This document shows, in pieces, positions 14,188-26,290 of a DNA stretch of 64,000 nucleotides. The stretch spans positions 5,757,223 to 5,821,222 of the forward strand of contig OZ025245.1 of NCBI GenBank assembly GCA_964019155.1. Direction: 5' to 3'. The first letter of the stretch is position 1; every line of letters begins with the position of its first letter. A program made the position numbers and the translations under genes. Origin of the DNA: Osedax fenrisi. Taxonomy: Eukaryota; Annelida; Polychaeta; Sabellida; Siboglinidae. Under the pieces are notes generated by a model. The model searched no databases. It saw only the letters and a list, made by a program, of their open reading frames with translations, and was not told where the DNA came from.

Positions 14188-15345
14188 GGTAGCTTCTGTA
14201 AAAATGAAATATATCTCATCAAGTGAATATATAAAATAAATTAGTGTAACATTAGATTATAACTAAATTATAGTAAAATATAACTAAATTATGTAATATG
14301 AAGGATAATATGAAGGATAATAAATGAATCTATATAGGGGACGTGAGGGGATTTTGGGCAATGAGGGGGTTTTGGTCGATGGCAATATAATCACAACGGT
14401 AATAGATATGAAAATATTTTACATTAACGAACTGTGTATAATGTTTATGTTACCTAATATTTTAAGAAAAATATAAGAAAAATTAAATATATTGAATAAT
14501 ATTATCGATTATGTAAAAAGTGCATTTTCTGCTATATTATTGTAATAAATTGCGTAGAGTTAATGGTAAATTACAAAACAATTAATAACATTTTTATGAT
14601 AATTTTTTTATTATATTAAACTACTAAATATTCTACATAAAATGAAATAAAAATCAATTAAAAATATTAATTATATAATAGAATAAAGATAACATAATAA
14701 TAGTATATGCGATGAGGGTATTTTGGTCGATATCATGAGGGGGGTTTTGGGCGATGATAACTATATATTAACTATATACTTTTTTAAATAATTCTAACAA
14801 AATTATAACGAATTACCCATAAACTAGTCATATATGTTGAATTTAGTGAAATGGTATATAGTTTATGATACATAGTTTAGCCAACATTATATAAATATAT
14901 TTATAATGGAAAAGTATAATTATGTTATATTGTACACTGTTAACCAGAGAATTAATCACAGGATTAATGATTTGTAATTATTTATGTATATATATAAATT
15001 AATATATTAAACTATATATATATATAATATGTTTCTAGTTATTTAATAATACATTAAATTAATACATAATTTATAAATTTAAAAAATAAGATTACAAAAA
15101 TAGCTTTATAAATTGTTCTTAAATTATAAATTAATATATTAACTATTTTTCTAGTATTTATTTAATAATACATTAATATATACTGGAATAGTATATAATT
15201 AATTGATTTTGAAATATTTCATAAATAATAATACATTCACAAGTGATTTATTAAATAGTATTTTCATATATAATTTATTAAATAGTATTAATTAAATGAA
15301 TATATAGTATGTGATAATATTAAATTAACATATACTTATTCTATA

Positions 15346-15554
15346 ATAATTTTACAAATATTTTTTTTACATTTTGAGAAATAATTTTATTACATACCTA
15401 TTACATATATATATATATATATAAAATTAAAATGTAATTAAACTATATTCATATTATATATATATATATATAATATGATTTATACTAGTAAAATAATTAA
15501 TAGATATTTATATATTTAATAAATTTAACATATTTTAATATTGTATGTTAAGTA
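15346..15554. other. AT-rich linker, left arm
   Basis: (TA)n runs near 15,400-15,420 and 15,455-15,475; nothing else seen. Mirror about 39,330-39,540. Confidence 0.6.
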
Positions 15555-16925
15555 AAAACCATTTTTATGAGAATCTGATAGGTTAGCCCAGGTTGATGTT
15601 TTCTGAATCGGTTTGAATTAGCTATAGGAAATTAAAATTATTATTATATAAATATTCAAACATTATTATAATATAATAATTATTTAATAACAATTATTAA
15701 TTTAAAATATATTTATTTAGGTGTATAATTTAATTATTTCTATTTATGTTAAATTTATAAAATTTACTTATATTTCACATTATGTATTAATAAGTTATTT
15801 ATAATTAATTTTTAAAGTATTTAAATATATACATTTAAATTAAATGTATATCAGATTACATATTTATATTTTAAATAAATATAAAATATTTTAATCTTAA
15901 TATTGCATAAAGTAAAGTAAAGTTTAAGTAAGTAAAAACCATTTTTACAAGAAGAACATGAATTAGCCCACCTGCAAGATCTGCAGTGCAGGTTGATGAT
16001 CTCTGAACCGATCTAACTATAGACAATTAAATAATTAGTAGTATATAACTATAGTTATATGTATATATTCACACATTATATAGACATAGAATAATAATTT
16101 AATTTTTATATATTGTCTATTTTGAGAAATAATATTTTAAAATATTTTTTTAAATAAATAAATGCATTTATAATTAAATTGTTATTAGACTACATGTATA
16201 TTATAATATATGATTTATTCTAGTAAATATATAATTTAATTATTTCTATTCATGTTAAATTTATCAAAGTAATTACATTATTTATCAATTAATTATTTAT
16301 AAAAAAATACATATAAATCAATTATAATTAAATTTATTTTAATATCATAATATATGTATACTATACATTGTATATAATATATATGCATATTAAATGATTT
16401 TAATATTTTAAATTAAAAACCTTGTTTACAAGCAGGACATGTATTAGCCAGGTTGATGTTCTCTGAATCAATTTGAGTAACTATAGAACAGTTAACAGTT
16501 AACTATAGAACATTTTTATCATAGAATATTAATGTAATACAAATTATTAATTTCAAATATATAAATATATACAAATATATATTGTATATTTTGAGAAACT
16601 GTTTTGAATTTTAAACTGAATAAATGTTAAATATATTTGTTATAAAATATAATTATATATAATTTAATTTAATTATTTCTATTCATGTTAATTTATCAAA
16701 TTAATACATGTCACATTCTTTATAAATAAGTTATTTATATAAAAAAAAGTATGTATAATTAAATCTATATTCAATGAATTTTAATATCAGAATACATATT
16801 TGTATACATAATGAAATTAATATATTATAATATTAATCAATATTGGATGTGTAATAAATAAAAACCATATCTACTCGAACGACTCAAATTATCCATCTGA
16901 AGAATGTTCTCTGAGCTGAGTTAAC
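15555..16925 (+). repeat. Four old, diverged ~370-490-bp tandem units (left arm)
   Basis: Each unit begins with an AAAACC(A/T)T-type stretch followed by a less AT-rich segment with GTTGATGTTCTCTGAATC or close variants and AACTATAG. They start near 15,556, 15,935, 16,416 and 16,860. The less AT-rich segment is conserved while the AT-rich remainder is strongly diverged, so this tandem family is older than the palindrome. It includes ATTTTGAGAAATAAT-like subrepeats. Confidence 0.72.
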
Positions 16926-17014
16926 TATAGGAAATAAATTATTATTATTATATATATATTGTATATATATTATGCATAATATATTATCATAGAATAATAT
17001 TTGTATACAAATAT

Positions 17015-17040
<26 letters not shown>

Positions 17041-17053
<13 letters not shown>

Positions 17054-17276
17054 TTTTTATGGTGTACCCTACTATTCTATTCTTGGACAATTACTTTTTT
17101 CTATATTTATTAATTATATGATATTATGTTCTCAAAAAAATAAATACATATTATTTGCTGATGATACTAATATAATTATTAAATATAAATTATCTAATAA
17201 TCTAACAATTATAAATAATAATCAGCATGTGATGACATTTTTCTATGGTATAAAATTAATAAATTTATCAAAGTAA
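17041..17276 (+). pseudogene. Jockey/CR1-type LINE reverse transcriptase fragment (left arm)
   Basis: Downstream of a (TA)n run one frame reads GVPYYSILGQLLFSIFIN followed about 20 residues later by ILFADDTNIII. These match two adjacent boxes of non-LTR reverse transcriptases: the family's GVPQGSxLGPLLF box and the YADD/FADD catalytic box. The first box has three substitutions; the second keeps both catalytic aspartates. The frame stops after about 25 further residues and no endonuclease or 3' domain is near, so it is a dead fragment. In intact elements the enzyme performs target-primed reverse transcription. The type of LINE (jockey- or CR1-like) is inferred from these two boxes only. Confidence 0.82.
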
Positions 17277-17738
17277 TTACATTATTTATCAATTAATTAT
17301 TTATAAAAAAATAAATATAAATCTACACGCGTAACTATATCAAAAACGTAATAGGTACAAAGTAATATAAAGTAATATAAAATCATTATAATATTTTATA
17401 AATTGCGTGTTGTATATTTTTCATCGAATTATGACGAATATCCGAAAAAGTTTATTTTAATGCCAAATTTAATGTTTGAGTACATAGGGCGACACCTATT
17501 AACACATTTGGAACTATCGCCCAAAACCCCTCACGTAACATATTTTACTGATATTTACTAGTATTATTAGAATTGTTAATACATAAATTTGATATAATGA
17601 AATACATATCCGAGATAGCTATCTAGTATATTAACATCTTTTTAATACGCAATCTACAATTTAAATACTAATATTCACGGAGTACTGACTATTATGGCGA
17701 GAGCTAAATTGTATCGCCCAAAACCCCCTCACGTCCCC

Positions 17739-17770
<32 letters not shown>

Positions 17771-17900
17771 GTTATCAATATATAACACAGTGCTTAATGT
17801 ATAATATACGATATGTAAAAATTTAAATTAAATTGTAAAAAAGTGATCAGCTAAAATAAACAAAACAAAATACATACTTTTTTATATATTTTTTATATAT
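17277..17900. other. AT-rich DNA with two inverted G-rich motifs, left arm
   Basis: Contains ATCGCCCAAAACCCC at about 17,517 and 17,705, the latter continuing to CACGTCCCCTATATA and a (TA)n run. These are in opposite orientation to the motif at 12,483, so 12,483-17,745 is bounded by inverted ~30-bp matches. No gene seen. Mirror about 37,000-37,617. Confidence 0.6.
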
Positions 17901-19690
17901 ATTGTGATAAATGTTACAATTTAAAATGTTATCGTGATTTTTTAATACTACTTTTTATGATTTCAATTGTATAGCTGTATACCAGCTTATATAAATATTT
18001 TATAATATAATTATATATTTAATAAATAGTTAGTTATATTATAATTTATATGTACTAATTTATTATAATTTATATGATTTAAAATGTTATCGTGATTTTT
18101 TAATACTATTTTTTATGATTTCAATTTTATAGCTGTATACCAGCTTATATAATTATTTTATAATATATTTATATATTTAATAAATAGTTAGTTATATTAT
18201 AATTTATAGGTACTAATTTATTATAATTTATATGATATAATATACTTATGGTGATAAATGTTACAATTTAAAATTTTATCGTGATTTTTTAATACTACTT
18301 TTTATGATTTCAATTGTATAGCTGTATACCAGCTTATATCAATATTTTTTAATATATTTATATATTTAATAAATAGTTAGTTATATTATAATTTATATGT
18401 ACTAATTTATTATAATTTATATGATATAATAAACTTATAGTGATTAATGTTACAATTTAAAATGTTATCGTGATTTTTTAATACTATTTTTTATGATTTC
18501 AATTTTATAGCTGTATACCAGCTTATATAATTATTTTATAATATATTTATATATTTAATAAATAGTTAGTTATATTATAATTTATAGGTACTAATTTATT
18601 ATAATTTATATGATATAATATACTTATGGTGATAAATGTTACAATTTAAAATTTTATCGTGATTTTTTAATACTACTTTTTATGATTTCAATTGTATAGC
18701 TGTATACCAGCTTATATCAATATTTTTTAATATATTTATATATTTAATAAATAGTTAGTTATATTATAATTTATATGTACTAATTTATTATAATTTATAT
18801 GATATAATAAACTTATAGTGATTAATGTTACAATTTAAAATGTTATCGTGATTTTTTAATACTACTTTTTATGATTTCAATTTTATAGCTGTATCAAAGA
18901 TTTTGCGAAGCAAAGATATAACACTCCCTATGCATGGAACGTATTTTAGTAATATCCCCAACCGCTGCTAGCAGTAGTATCGAAATCACTGAAATAGATT
19001 TAGGTTCGGCTCTGTTTGCATACAACAATGTTTTCATTGCTCTATTAAATTACATGCAATATAAATTAACTTTTACTTACTAAATATATACTTATAGTAT
19101 TTAAGACATAAATATCATATTTGTTTGTTATTTATTAGTAATGAACACTTAGTTTTCATCATATAAATATTAATTTAAAGCATATTATTTAAAATTTTAA
19201 AAGTGTATAGTTAAATACGAATTTACATTATAAACAACACATAGTTCCTAAAAGTAACCCGCTATAGGTGGCACCAGGGTATTTTGTATACAAATTCGAA
19301 TTACACGATTTCGCGTAAGTGTTATATCTTTCCTTCGGAAAATCTTTGGCTGTATACCAGCTTATATAATTATTTTATAATATATTTATATATTTAATAA
19401 ATAGTTAGTTATATTATAATTTATATGTACTGATTTATTATAATTGATATGATATAATAAACTTATGGTGATAAATGTTACAATTTAAAATGTTATCGTG
19501 ATTTTGTAATACTACTTTTTATGATTTCAATTTTATAGCTGTATACCAGCTTATATAATTATTTTATAATATATTTATATATTTAATAAATAGTTAGTTA
19601 TATTATAATTTATATGTACTAATTTATTATAATTTATATGATATAATAAACTTATGGTGATAAATGTTACAATTTAAAATGTTATCGTGA
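17901..19690 (+). repeat. 189-bp tandem repeat array, interrupted by a TIR element (left arm)
   Basis: The landmark ATCGTGATTTTTTAATAC starts at about 17,931, 18,090, 18,279, 18,466, 18,656 and 18,845, and again after the insertion at 19,494. The usual spacing is 187-190 bp and the first unit is shortened. Each unit has GCTGTATACCAGCTTATAT, a short inverted pair (AGCTG…CAGCT). Units alternate in small differences, suggesting a two-unit higher-order period. Confidence 0.92.
18895..19348 (-). mobile_element. CAAAG-TIR non-autonomous DNA element, 454 bp (left arm)
   Basis: Terminal inverted repeats of about 31 bp begin CAAAGATTTTGCGAAGCAAA and end with the complement of CAAAGATTTTCCGAAGGAAA. 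A 7-bp target duplication, GCTGTAT, flanks it and matches the sequence of the uninterrupted 189-bp units. The interior is unlike any transposase; a ~45-codon frame on the minus strand is carried by all copies but has no recognisable domain. The identical site in the right arm dates the insertion before the palindrome formed. Confidence 0.93.
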
Positions 19691-20196
19691 TAGAACAAAC
19701 AAGGACCATATTCGATATTCCCTGGGTAATCATAGACTAGGATATTTACTTAGCTGTTCCCATATATTAATATTTGTTTGTTAAAAATTGACCGCTTCAA
19801 TAAATCTAGATATAGTATAATTTGGTGCTGATTATTCAGATTTTAAAATAAATAAATGTATTACAATTTAAAATAGCATACGATATAAGAATAAGGTTAT
19901 GATACATAATCTGCACAAGATATATTATATTTATTTAATATTACTAGTACAAAACCTTAGTTGTATATATTGGGAATAATATAATATATATTTATATATT
20001 ATATTATCAGATATAAGATATAATATAGTTTATAAATATGTATTATCAGATATAACTTATGCACTATGTGAGGTATTAATTTATTAATACCGTAATTTAT
20101 ATTGGATAATTTATATTAGTTATATCATAATGATAAGCATTAATTTAACTAATTAATTATGATGAATAAAATGTATGTTTATATATAAATTACGTA
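19691..20196. other. AT-rich DNA, left arm; nothing recognised
   Basis: Begins with a less AT-rich stretch (GGACCATATTCGATATTCC, CTGGGTAATCATAGACTAGG) and then becomes AT-rich. No ORF or element ends seen. Mirror about 34,673-35,174. Confidence 0.55.
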
Positions 20197-20544
20197 TTAC
20201 AAATTTAAAATCTTATATTTGCTAGATATCCAGTAAATATTTAAAAATAATTTGAAGCTATGCCGATATCTGGCTATAAATATCAGATGGGCTGTATTTT
20301 TTAATATCGACTTTAATCTAGGTGAATGGACCAATACAATGAGAGTCGTGTTTCAAAAATAAACCTTGTTAAAAATCAATAATTCATCCATCTCGTTGCA
20401 TAGTGTGCATCCGACCTCTTTATAGCTTTGTTCGGGTCAAGGCATATTCAGAGTATACTGTTCAATTTTCTGCTGGATACTAGGCAGGATACCAGTCAGT
20501 CGTGTATGTACCAGTGCTGTATTGGTTGGTATCATTTGAAAATC
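20197..20544 (-). pseudogene. Decayed coding-like segment with a CxxC motif (left arm)
   Basis: Mirror copy of 34,325-34,672, where the reading is described. On this arm it reads leftward from 20,544. Family unknown. Confidence 0.3.
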
Positions 20545-20933
20545 TTATAATTATTATAGGTTAGATAAAAATACAAATACATTTTTCATAAATAATAAAA
20601 TCAAATATAAATACTTATATATAAATAAACTTACAACTAAATATGAAGAGATAACTGGACCCAATTATTATTTAGTATCATTTAATATCAACTTGAGAGT
20701 ATTATGTAATCTGCCCGTATCGAATATATCACCCTTTTGTTTTGATTACAATATATTAGGTAAAATTAAAAATGTTCATTTCGATATTTGACACACTAGT
20801 GTGTATGATATAACTTATACGGAAAATATATAATTAAATTAAAAGATATACATATTATATTTTATATAGTGTTATAAATAATAAGTATAATAATAAATAT
20901 ATTGCAATTTAAAAATAACTATATTTAATAATT

Positions 20934-20968
<35 letters not shown>

Positions 20969-21394
20969 TATAAAAACTGTATTATTATGAAATAAATTAA
21001 ATTGAAGTCATACGAAATTACCTCGTAAGAAATTACTAGCTACCAAATATTATGCCTGACCTGGATATTATATTTTAAATAAAGTATAATAATAAATCAT
21101 TTATATACTATTAAATTAATGTATTAATTATAATTAAAATAATATATAATCAAATTGTAATTTACAATCAATACTTGCGAATTATAATTATTAAATGACT
21201 ATATTAATTATTAAATTAAGAAATATATTAATAATATAATATACAAATATTATAATAATAAATAATTTATATATTAAATTAATGTATTACAATTTTAAAA
21301 TAACGTTATAAGTATAAGTATAATAATAAATAAATGATCATATGTGAGTCACATATGATGTGACATATGATGCATCGAAGTAAATAAAAGTTTT
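20545..21394. other. AT-rich DNA with a (TA)n run and a CATATG palindrome, left arm
   Basis: (TA)n at 20,938-20,966. Near 21,335-21,375 lies CATATGTGAGTCACATATG, a perfect inverted repeat around one base, followed by TGTGACATATGATGCATCGA. Otherwise AT-rich with no gene seen. The same CATATG block recurs at about 29,785-29,825 and 33,495-33,535 in the right arm. Confidence 0.6.
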
Positions 21395-21995
21395 ATTTGG
21401 TATAGGACCATAATAGTAACCAAACAGTAATAGTAACCAAAACATAGTTATCGCCAGGTGGCGTTTTATATGGCAACCATATTGTAAACAAACATTCTAA
21501 AAATAATTTTTATTTTAAAATAAATACAAATAATTACTCTAATTAATATATAAAAGAGAAATTATAAGTTATTAAATAGAAGTTTTTAATTGTCATAAAT
21601 TAATTAATGCTATACAATTGTGTACCATTATTATATTTTAACTACAAAATAAATAGCTGTTAATAAGTGAATTTAACAACTTTTTTCATTAATAATTTTA
21701 AATTTAATAATTATTGAAAAACGTCATATTCAATATAATATCTCTAAAGCTATATTTATATATAATAAGTATGTATTAATTTTTAATATGTATAAAATAT
21801 AAAATGAAAGTATAACTTACAAGTTTATTCAATTGAATGTTCAAATGTTAACATTTAAGATCGGCAACTACCTAAATTATTTAGTAAATGCTATTTAAAA
21901 TAGGCGCGTTCATAGTAACTATGAATCATAGTATAATCAAAGCCCTGGGCTTTGGTATAATATTAGGATATCAAATTTCGATCACATTTTAACAT
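21395..21995 (-). repeat. Repeat A, left-arm outer copy (foldback partner of 24,425-25,005)
   Basis: A ~590-bp sequence from CCATAATAGTAACCAAACAG through CGCCAGGTGGCG to GATCACATTTTA. Its reverse complement lies at 24,425-25,005 in the same arm, and its mirror at 32,875-33,470. Within it, CCTGGGCTTTGG and CGCCAGGTGGCG are short palindromic islands. The two inverted copies bracket the 204-bp and 90-bp arrays, giving a foldback-element layout about 3.6 kb long. Exact ends and target duplication could not be fixed. Confidence 0.8.
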
Positions 21996-22720
21996 CACAT
22001 CACTACTAGTTGAAAGATTAATTATTGAATCATACATTAATAATTAGACTACTATGCGATCATAAGATAAGAATATTAAATATAATAGTATGCATTTCAC
22101 GCATTACATAATCTCTACGTATCTTAGTATGTGTACCTATATACGATATATTTAATATACACTAGTATAGTGACTATATATTATGGTGAATACGCGATAA
22201 GGGCGGCCAATCAAAATTAAGCAACATATATTTAAAAACTAGACCGAAATCAAGGACAAATGTCCTTTGCCTTAAACTGTCAATCAAAATATCATATAAT
22301 AAAATACGAAGATAATTTATGAGTGTAATGCTAATTGTGTATATTACACATATGTATACATTTTTATTATAATGCATATATACAATTACATAGAGATATA
22401 TTATTATATTGTAGATACTATATTATATAGTATATTTGTATACATATATGTGTGTTTATACTGTATATAGGGACACATATTATTGGAACCAACGCCGTCA
22501 TGCTTCACTACACTCGTTCAACGAGTCTTTGTAATATAGTTATCCTTTATCTATTGAGTTATTTTTATATAAAGTTATATGCTCTTTACATTCAGTGATT
22601 AGTGATGCATTTAAATAATATGCAATATAATTTATATTCATACGCGATTATTCAGATATAATACGTATATATATATACATAAATAATTGTGTGTGTGATT
22701 AAATTACAATTATTACTATC
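21996..22720. other. Loop DNA inside the repeat A pair, left arm
   Basis: AT-rich. It holds AAGGACAAATGTCCTT (22,249-22,264, perfect palindrome) and ACTCGTTCAACGAGT (22,511-22,525, inverted around one base). A 67-codon minus-strand frame (22,174-22,377) is rich in Ile/Leu/Tyr from AT bias and has no recognised motif. Mirror 32,149-32,874. Confidence 0.55.
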
Positions 22721-24112
22721 AGAAATTAATTTATTCTACTTCGAATATGTTACGAAAATATGATATCTATATAGTTTTAGAATGCCCGTTTAATTTCAAG
22801 TAGAACCAATACATTATATATGTATAATAATATAATTCATCGATATGTTATCCGCTATAGTAACTGTACAATTAAATATTTGTTAATAAATTTGATTTTT
22901 TATTAAATTTTAATTTATAATATTAGAAATTAATTTATTCTACTTCGAATATGTTACGAAAATATGATATCTATATAGTTTTAGAATGCCCGTTTAGTTT
23001 CAAGTAGAACCTATATATTATATATGTATAATAATATAATCCATCGATATGTTATCCGTTACAGTAACTGTACAATCAAATATTTGTTAATGAATTTGAT
23101 TTTTTATTAAATTTTAATTTATACTATTAGAAATTATTTTATTCTACTTCGAATATGTTACGAAAATATGATATCTATATAGTTTTAGAATGCCCGTTTA
23201 ATTTCAAGTAGAACCTATACATTATATATGTATACTAATGTAATCCGTCGATATGTTATCCGTTATAGTAACTGTACAATCAAATATGTGTTAATAAATT
23301 TGATTTTTTATTAAATTTTAATTTATAATATTAGAAATTAATTTATACTACTTCGAATATGTTACGAAAATATGATATCTATATAGTTTTAGAATGCCCG
23401 TTTAATTTCAAGTAGAACCTATACATTATATATGTATAATAATGTAATCCGTCGATATGTTATCCGTTATAGTAACTGTACAATCAAATATGTGTTAATA
23501 AATTTGATTTTTTATTAAATTTTAATTTATAATATTAGAAATTAATTTATACTACTTCGAATATGTTACGAAAATATGATATCTATATAGTTTTAGAATG
23601 CCCGTTTAATTTCAAGTAGAACCTATACATTATATATGTATAATAATGTAATCCGTCGATATGTTATCCGTTATAGTAACTGTACAATCAAATATGTGTT
23701 AATAAATTTGATTTTTTATTAAATTTTAATTTATAATATTAGAAATTAATTTATACTACTTCGAATATGTTACGAAAATATGATATCTATATAGTTTTAG
23801 AATGCCCGTTTAATTTCAAGTAGAACCTATATATTATATATGTATAATAATGTAATCCGTCGATATGTTATCCGTTATAGTAACTGTACAATCAAATATG
23901 TGTTAATAAATTTGATTTTTTATTAAATTTTAATTTATAATATTAGAAATTAATTTATACTACTTCGAATATGTTACGAAAATATGATATCTATATAGTT
24001 TTAGAATGCCCGTTTAATTTCAAGTAGAACCTATACATTATATATGTATAACAATGTAATCCATCGATATGTTATATGTTATAGTAACTGTACAATCAAA
24101 TATTTGTTAATA
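22721..24112 (+). repeat. 204-bp tandem repeat array, 7 units (left arm)
   Basis: Unit starts (AGAAATTA(A/T)TTTAT…) at 22,721, 22,925, 23,129, 23,333, 23,537, 23,741 and 23,945, an exact 204-bp period. Each unit contains TTCGAATATGTTACGAAAAT, GAATGCCCGTTTA and CAAGTAGAACC. The three central units are nearly identical and the edge units more diverged, as expected for arrays homogenised by unequal exchange. Confidence 0.97.
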
Positions 24113-24424
24113 AATTTGCTTTTTTTTAAAGTTTTAATTTTTGGTGGTTTTTTTAGCTGCATTACCTCTCAAGTGAGCCTATAAAAGTATATTGTCACGG
24201 TTGTGGTTAAGTTGGGTTAAGTTTTAATTGTTGGTGTTTTTTTTAGCTGCATTACTTCCCGAGTTAACCTATAAATGTATATTTACACTGTTGTGGTTAG
24301 GTTGGGTTAAGTTTTAATTTTTGGTGGTTTTTTTAGCTGCATTACTTCTCGAGTGAGCCTATAAAAGTATATTGTCACTGTTGTGGTTAGGTTGGGTTAA
24401 GTTTTAATTTTTGAATGCGCTTGA
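24113..24424 (+). repeat. 90-bp tandem repeat, 3 units, left arm only
   Basis: Units contain TTTTTTTAGCTGCATTAC, then GTGAGCCTATAAAAGTATAT and GGTTGGGTTAAGTTTTAATT, at an exact 90-bp spacing (AGCTGC at 24,155, 24,245, 24,335). The AGCTGCATTAC…GAGTGAGCCTATAA part also occurs inside the 8-bp-TSD elements at 56.7 and 57.7 kb, so the array probably grew from a fragment of that element. Absent from the right arm. Confidence 0.9.
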
Positions 24425-25005
24425 TGGTAAAATGTGATCGAAATTTGATATCCTAATATTATACCAAAGCCCAGGGCTTTGATTATACTATTGTTTCATA
24501 GTTACTATGAACGCGCCTATTTTAAATAGCATTTACTAAATAATTTAGGTAGTTGCCGATCTTAAATGTTGAATAAACTTGTAAGTTATACTTTCATTTT
24601 ATATTTTATACATATTAAAAATTAATACATACTTATTATATATAAATATAGCTTTAGAGATATTATATTGAATATGACGTTTTTCAATAATTATTAAATT
24701 TAAAATTATTAATGAAAAAAGTTGTTAAATTCACTTATTAACAGCTATTTATTTTGTAGTTAAAATATAATAATGGTACACAATTGTATAGCATTAATTA
24801 ATTTATGACAATTAAAAACTTCTATTTAATAACTTATAATTTCTCTTTTATATATTAATTAGAGTAATTATTAGTATTTATTTTAAAATAAAAATTATTT
24901 TTAGAATGTTTGTTTACAATATGGTTGCCATATAAAACGCCACCTGGCGATAACCATTTTTTGGTTACTATTACTGTTTGGTTACTATTATGGACCATAT
25001 TCGTT
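24425..25005 (+). repeat. Repeat A, left-arm inner inverted copy
   Basis: Inverted copy of 21,395-21,995 with a ~15-bp deletion (the ACATTTGAACATTCAA segment is missing) and a few substitutions. There is no equivalent at this position in the right arm, which instead has 29,760-30,890. Confidence 0.82.
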
Positions 25006-25394
25006 TTATTTACATCGATGATATGTCGATAAATGAAAAATAAATATTAAATATTAATTTGTATTACATATTACAATCAATACTTGCTAATTATAATTAT
25101 TAAATGACTATATTAAATAATTAAATTAAGAAATATATTAATAATATAATATACAAATATTATATATTATATAAAGCCGTATAAGGAGTATAAATTATAT
25201 TAAAAATTAAATAAACCTGTTGTTTGTAAATAATTGTAGGTTGTAGGTCAATGGTCAAATATTAATTGTCAAATTTATTATATACAGAAGAGATATTGAG
25301 ATGTGTATAAATATATTTTAATTTTAGATAAACTATAAATCTATGGTAATAATATAACTAAATGATAAGTAAACCCTTATAGTAATGGTCTATA
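25006..25394. other. AT-rich DNA, left arm
   Basis: Shares the ACAATCAATACTTGC(T/G)AATTATAATTATTAAATGAC segment (as short matches) with 21,160-21,230, so it is a partial second copy of that AT-rich block. No gene seen. Mirror about 29,366-29,760. Confidence 0.55.
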
Positions 25395-25870
25395 ATATAT
25401 GGTATATGACCATAACAAGACCAAACAGTGAATAACAATTAATAATCACCAGGTGGCCTTTATATGGCAACCATAATATAAACAAACATTCTAAAAATAA
25501 TTTATTATTTAAATTAAATAATTATAATTACTCTAATTAATGTATAAAAGATACATTATAAGTTATTAAATATAAGTTTTTAATTGTCATAAAATTAAGT
25601 AATGCTATGCAATTTTGTATCATTATCATTTAACTAAAAAATAAATAGCTGATAATAAGTGAATTTAATAAATGTTTTTAGTTAAAAACTTAAAAAAAAA
25701 GCATTTAACGTTTTGAATATAACGTTACGTTATATTCAATATAATTACCATAATATTATAATAATATTAGTAAAACAATATATATAGTATGTATTAATTC
25801 TTAATATGTATACAATATTGTATTTCATAATAAAACTAATTTTTAGAATGTTTTTTTACTATATTTTTTC
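25395..25870 (-). repeat. Older relative of repeat A (left arm)
   Basis: Begins GACCATAACAAGACCAAACA, then CACCAGGTGGCC and ATATGGCAACCATAATAT, clearly related to repeat A but diverged. It ends near an inverted scrap of the same sequence (TTTTAGAATGTTT, 25,844-25,856), so it also looks like a collapsed foldback. Mirror about 28,905-29,365. Confidence 0.65.
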
Positions 25871-25922
25871 TTTAATATTTAATATTTTTTAGATTAATAT
25901 TTGTTTGATTAATGTTACTGCA

Positions 25923-25957
25923 AGGAATGTCCTTAGTTACTTTTATGGTCGATATTC

Positions 25958-25995
<38 letters not shown>

Positions 25996-26027
25996 GAATA
26001 TCGACCATAAAAGTAACTAAGGACATT
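25923..26027. repeat. Local palindrome with (TA)n loop, left arm only
   Basis: GGAATGTCCTTAGTTACTTT and onward to TATTCATAA is followed by a (TA)n run of about 35 bp and then by the reverse complement of the same ~37 bp. The right arm has only one half of this structure (28,775-28,846), so either the left arm gained a hairpin or the right arm lost half of it. Confidence 0.88.
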
Positions 26028-26174
26028 ATATATATATATATACTATTATAAATATGAATAGAAATTATAATTTCAAGTTGTATTACAAACCTTATAGAAT
26101 TGAATGCTGTAGGTAAAATGAAAACTGGAATAATTAAATTTTATATTGATTTATAACATTAGTTTTATATAGAC

Positions 26175-26290
26175 TCTATAATATAGTGTATACCTTTTAA
26201 CTAAAATACAAAAAAAATCTATGCTATAAGCTTATATATAAGCTTATAGCATAGATTTTTTTTTAGTATTTTAGTTAAAAGGTAAACTAT
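26175..26290. repeat. ~45-bp-stem hairpin (left arm)
   Basis: Perfect or near-perfect inverted repeat: ACCTTTTAACTAAAATAC…ATCTATGCTATAAGCTTATA and its complement, with almost no loop (TATA centre near 26,236). Mirror copy 28,558-28,640 has lost part of one stem. Possibly a minimal foldback element; no target duplication established. Confidence 0.85.

Larger units (their letters stand above)
12240..15345 (-). repeat. Two copies of a ~1.83-kb tandem repeat (left arm)
   Basis: The landmark GATGACTTC lies at 12,321 and 14,152, giving a period of 1,831 bp. Each unit holds, in order, a micro-ORF segment, a G-rich GGGGTTTTGGGC motif pair, an A/T-rich body with AGAATTAATCACAGGATTAA, and an A/T-rich tail. 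Between the two units (about 13,470-14,090) lie a short (TAC)n run, four 49-bp units and another G-rich motif. The two units are nearly identical apart from small indels. Confidence 0.92.

Noticed and set aside
22174..22377. 67-codon ORF mirrored exactly at 32,492-32,695
   Set aside because: The conservation reflects the recent palindrome; composition is Ile/Leu/Tyr-rich as expected for AT-rich DNA, and no motif is seen.
22721..24112. Regular repeats as a CRISPR array
   Set aside because: The 204-bp units are repeated in full with no unique spacers, in a eukaryotic context.
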